From NCBI GenBank assembly GCA_963766765.1, contig CAVYBR010000005.1:233455-297454 (forward strand): DNA of 64,000 nucleotides, in the 5' to 3' direction. Below, piece by piece: positions 61,262 to 64,000 of the stretch (positions are counted from its first letter, which is position 1; every line of letters begins with the position of its first letter). The notes beneath the pieces were generated by a model. That model searched no databases and was not told where the DNA came from. It worked only from the letters and a program-made list of their open reading frames with translations. This stretch comes from JACCQS01 sp963766765 (GTDB lineage: Bacteria; Actinomycetota; Actinomycetes; Mycobacteriales; Geodermatophilaceae). The position numbers and the translations under genes are program-made.

Positions 61262-62022
61262 CCGACTCCCTGCAGCGCGTCGTCGTTGTCATTCCCACCT
61301 ACGAGGAGATCGAGAATCTCGAGTCCACCGTGGCCCGGACACGTGCGGCAAACCCGACAGTCGACATCCTGGTCGTGGACGACGACAGTCCTGACGGAAC
61401 CGGCGACCTCGCGGATCGCCTCGCGGCCAACGACGAGCAGATCCATGTGCTGCACCGCGCGGAGAAGGACGGTCTGGGCCGGGCCTATCTCGCTGGTTTC
61501 GACTGGGGTCTGTCCCGTGGTTATGACGTGATCGCGGAGATGGACGCAGACGGCTCGCATGCACCTGAGCAATTGCCGGATCTGCTGCGCGCGCTGGACA
61601 ACGCGGACCTGGTCATCGGCTCCCGCTACGTGCCAGGCGGACAGATCCACGGATGGGCGGCCTGGCGGCTGGCGCTGTCGCGCGGCGGGAACCGGTATGC
61701 GCGCACGATGCTGCGGTTGCCGGTGCACGACGCCACGGCCGGGTTCCGCGCGTTCAAGTCCACCGTGCTGCGCGATCTCGCCCTCGCGGACATCTCGAGC
61801 GCGGGCTACTGCTTCCAGGTGGACCTGACCTGGCGCACATGGCGGGCCGGATACGACATCGTCGAGGTGCCTATCAGTTTCACCGAACGAGTGCAGGGCC
61901 GGAGCAAGATGAGCTCCTCGATCGTTGGAGAGGCACTGGTCCGAGTGGGCTGGTGGGGGTTGCACAACCGCAGCCGCGGAGCTCGCGCCCTCGCGATAGC
62001 AAGCCGGAAGGAACGCCCGTGA
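61258..62022 (+). CDS. ppm1: Polyprenol monophosphomannose synthase
   Basis: A 254-residue family-2 glycosyltransferase that moves mannose from GDP-mannose to polyprenyl phosphate; the product feeds lipomannan synthesis and protein mannosylation. VVVIPTYEEIENLE at 8-21, VVDDDSPDGTGDLAD, and EMDADGSHAPEQLP with the DxD metal site are the GT2 motifs; ERVQGRSKMS is the typical end. No membrane helix is present, so it relies on the Lnt-type protein or on its own association with the membrane. GTG overlaps lnt by 4 bases. Confidence 0.93.
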   Translation: MTDSLQRVVVVIPTYEEIENLESTVARTRAANPTVDILVVDDDSPDGTGDLADRLAANDEQIHVLHRAEKDGLGRAYLAGFDWGLSRGYDVIAEMDADGSHAPEQLPDLLRALDNADLVIGSRYVPGGQIHGWAAWRLALSRGGNRYARTMLRLPVHDATAGFRAFKSTVLRDLALADISSAGYCFQVDLTWRTWRAGYDIVEVPISFTERVQGRSKMSSSIVGEALVRVGWWGLHNRSRGARALAIASRKERP

Positions 62023-62477
62023 TTCGCGCTCGATTGGGACCGCTGCTCGGTGTGCTGCTGATCGCAGAGGTCATCGTGTTCATCCTTGTGGGCAACTGGA
62101 TCGGTTTCGGCTGGACCATTCTCCTGGCGTTGCTCACCTCCGCGATCGGACTCTGGCTCTTCGGCCGCGAGGGGGTTCGTGCGCTCCGGGCGATGGGCGA
62201 GGCCTCGCGCACTGGAAAGCGACCGGCCACAGCTGCGGTGGATGCCGGGCTGGTCGCGCTCGGTGGTCTGCTGATCTTCATCCCTGGCTTCGTCAGTGAT
62301 GTGGCCGGCTTGCTCTGTCTCTTCCCGGCGACCCGACCCTGGATCCGTCGCCTGATTCTCGGACGAGTCGCCCGCACGATGGGCCCGGCTCGGGTCCGCT
62401 CCCGGCGAGTGGACGGCCTGGCCGCACCGCGAGGGAGCAGCGAACCAGATGTGATCGAGGGCGAGATCGTCCCGTGA
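62019..62477 (+). CDS. fxsA: FxsA family membrane protein
   Basis: A 152-residue protein like Rv2053c. Hydrophobic segments at about 8-25, 28-47 and 78-97; the family block ALGGLLIFIPGFVSDVAGLLCLFPATRPWIRR is clear. FxsA in E. coli relieves phage T7 exclusion, but the role in actinobacteria is unknown. The GTG at 62019 overlaps the ppm1 stop and the TGA overlaps the next GTG, so the whole run lnt-ppm1-fxsA-next gene looks like one operon. Confidence 0.9.
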   Translation: MIRARLGPLLGVLLIAEVIVFILVGNWIGFGWTILLALLTSAIGLWLFGREGVRALRAMGEASRTGKRPATAAVDAGLVALGGLLIFIPGFVSDVAGLLCLFPATRPWIRRLILGRVARTMGPARVRSRRVDGLAAPRGSSEPDVIEGEIVP

Positions 62478-63682
62478 ATGCGCCGCGGCCCTCAGGCCGC
62501 GACTACGACATCGTGCTGTTCGGGGCGACCGGCTTCACCGGTGGACTGACCGCCGAGTATCTGGCCAAGAACGCGCCCGAGGGAACCCGCTGGGCTATCG
62601 CCGGTCGCGATCCGAGGCGACTTGCTGCCGTTTCCGAGCGGCTGGTCAAGGCAGGGTCGCAGACCTCGATCGGCGTCCTTCGCGCGGACAGCTCGGATCG
62701 GGCTTCCGTGCGCGCCCTGGCCGAGTCGAGTCGGGTCGTTGCATCGACCGTCGGGCCGTTCATGCAACACGGGGAGCCCCTCGTGGCCGCCTGCGCGACG
62801 GCGGGCACAGACTACCTGGACATCACCGGAGAGCCGGAATTCGTGGATCGGATGTGGCTCGCCCACCAGGACACGGCGCAGGAAACCGGTGCCCGGCTGG
62901 TCCACGCTTGCGGGTTTGATTCGGTTCCGCATGATCTCGGCGTCTGGTTCACACTCGGTCATCTCCCGAGCGATCAGCCGCTGGCGATCGCTGGGTTCGT
63001 ACGGGCGCACGCCACGTTCTCGGCTGGAACATTCCACTCCGCAGTCCGCGCGTTCGGACGGGCCCGGCAGGCAGCCAATGCCGCGCGGCAGCGTCGCACG
63101 CGGGAAGGACGCGTCTACTCGTCTCCAGGCCGTCGGGTCGGGTCGCTGCCCCTGACCCCCCGCCGGGTACCCGGCACTGGACGATGGGCCTTCCCCCTGC
63201 CGACCATCGACCCCATTGTCATCGGGCGAACGGCGCGGTCTCTGGACCGGTATGGCCCGGACTTCAAATACGGCCACTACGCCGACGTCGGCGGCCTGCC
63301 CATGGTCGCGGCGACGATGGCTGGAGTCGGGGGCCTCGTGGCGGCAGCCCAGATTCCCATGCTCCGTGACGGGCTGCTGAGACTGAACAGCAGCGGTGAC
63401 GGCCCCGACGAGCAGCGGCGATCCCGGTCGTGGTTTCGGGTGCGGTTCGTGAGCACTGTCGCCGACGACCGGGCCAATCCGATCCTGACCGAGGTGTCAG
63501 GTGGTGACCCGGGCTACGACGAGACCGCGAAGATGCTCGCCGAGTCCGCCATGAGCCTGGCCTTCGATCACCTGCCCCACCAGACCGGACAGCTCACCCC
63601 CGTCCAGGCCATGGGCGACGCCCTGCTGTCCCGGTTAGAGAAGACAGGGATGGCTTTTCGGACCTACTCACCCTCCCGCTGA
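62474..63682 (+). CDS. Trans-acting enoyl reductase/saccharopine dehydrogenase-like protein
   Basis: A 402-residue protein of the Rv2449c/Rv2953 type. YDIVLFGATGFTGGLTAEYL (about residues 11-30) is the NAD(P) loop, and YLDITGEPEFVDRMWLAHQDTAQETGARLVHACGFDSVPHDLGVWFT (in parts) the family core. In mycobacteria one member reduces an enoyl bond in phthiocerol lipid synthesis, but most have no known substrate. There is no polyketide synthase here. The start overlaps fxsA and the stop overlaps the glycosylase start (TGATG). Confidence 0.88.
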   Translation: MNAPRPSGRDYDIVLFGATGFTGGLTAEYLAKNAPEGTRWAIAGRDPRRLAAVSERLVKAGSQTSIGVLRADSSDRASVRALAESSRVVASTVGPFMQHGEPLVAACATAGTDYLDITGEPEFVDRMWLAHQDTAQETGARLVHACGFDSVPHDLGVWFTLGHLPSDQPLAIAGFVRAHATFSAGTFHSAVRAFGRARQAANAARQRRTREGRVYSSPGRRVGSLPLTPRRVPGTGRWAFPLPTIDPIVIGRTARSLDRYGPDFKYGHYADVGGLPMVAATMAGVGGLVAAAQIPMLRDGLLRLNSSGDGPDEQRRSRSWFRVRFVSTVADDRANPILTEVSGGDPGYDETAKMLAESAMSLAFDHLPHQTGQLTPVQAMGDALLSRLEKTGMAFRTYSPSR

Positions 63683-64000
63683 TGCGGCGGCCGACCTCGG
63701 GCGAGCGTGCCTCGGCCACTGATCAGACTGTGCAAGACGTCATCGGGAGGGGTTTGGATGTGCTCTTCTGTGGGATCAATCCCGGACTCTGGTCGGGAGC
63801 GCTGGGTCAGCACTTCGCCCGACCCGGGAACCGCTTCTGGCCGGCCCTGAACCGTGCCGGATTCACACCCCGGCAGCTGCGTCCCGACGAACAACACGAA
63901 TTGCTCACCCACCGCCTAGGCGTGACCAACCTCGTGGCGCGGACCAGTGCGCGAGCCGACGAACTCACCCGCGAGGAGCTGGTCGAGGGGGCGCATCGAC
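63682..64000 (+). CDS. Mismatch-specific DNA glycosylase, Mug/TDG type (partial)
   Basis: The first 106 codons, cut by the window end. FCGINPGLWSGALGQHFARPGNRFWPALNRAGF (about residues 31-63) is the uracil/thymine DNA glycosylase active-site region, with the catalytic Asn in GINPG; GVTNLVARTSARADEL follows. It removes uracil or ethenocytosine from mismatches. The first 20 residues are a basic extension. It closes the operon started by lnt. Confidence 0.85.
   Translation, partial: MRRPTSGERASATDQTVQDVIGRGLDVLFCGINPGLWSGALGQHFARPGNRFWPALNRAGFTPRQLRPDEQHELLTHRLGVTNLVARTSARADELTREELVEGAHR

Overview
The window is 64 kb of dense, GC-rich DNA from an actinobacterium (class Actinomycetia). Four things show this. 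There is a complete Pup-proteasome locus (arc/mpa, dop, pup, prcB, prcA, pafA, pafB, pafC). There is the mycothiol gene mshC. Two luciferase-like proteins of the F420-dependent type are present. There is a polyprenol-phosphate-mannose synthase next to an apolipoprotein N-acyltransferase. Genus cannot be assigned from the sequence alone. No tRNA, rRNA, CRISPR array, phage or insertion sequence was seen.

Layout. 1-6.4 kb: end of an M20 peptidase, redox enzymes and uppP. 6.4-12.6 kb: a conserved run of histidine phosphatase, DUF3090, SCO1664-type kinase-like protein and mshC, then an HD-domain dGTPase-like gene and a PAC2 protein. 12.7-20 kb: metH, a HAD phosphatase, a RecB-type nuclease, trmI and an F420-type oxidoreductase. 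20-33 kb: the Pup-proteasome locus, interrupted by two cysteine-rich lipoproteins, a DinB-like gene, a frameshifted endonuclease VII gene and a frameshifted DUF3866 gene. 33-42 kb: tatA, tatC, a lipid kinase, helY, a repeat-rich DUF4333 membrane protein, a 5'-3' exonuclease and an M24 peptidase. As I remember it, this order follows Mycobacterium tuberculosis from about Rv2141c to Rv2089c.

42-59 kb is accessory in comparison. It holds an acyl-CoA dehydrogenase with an Lrp-type regulator, an esterase-esterase-ATP-grasp module with no known function, and a RidA/SRPBCC pair divergent from a CGNR regulator over a perfect 9-bp-arm palindrome. It then has a radical SAM gene, a methyltransferase, a YbdK-type ligase, an acyltransferase and a lysine fermentation cluster: kamA divergent from kdd, a frameshifted amidohydrolase, kamD, kamE and kal. 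These give lysine to beta-lysine to 3,5-diaminohexanoate to 5-amino-3-oxohexanoate, and the last step to crotonyl-CoA; the cleavage enzyme Kce is not in the window. 59.6-64 kb returns to conserved order: lnt, ppm1, fxsA, an enoyl-reductase-like gene and a Mug-type glycosylase cut by the window end.

Two themes stand out. Many genes carry a TANNNT -10 hexamer 6-8 nt before an ATG or GTG with no Shine-Dalgarno, so leaderless transcription looks common. Between prcB and prcA an 83-bp sequence is duplicated in tandem, making two 28-codon mini-ORFs linked by 4-base start/stop overlaps, and the prcA ribosome-binding site lies in a potential hairpin. Three conserved genes (endonuclease VII, DUF3866, amidohydrolase) have single-base frameshifts, either sequencing errors or recent gene decay.
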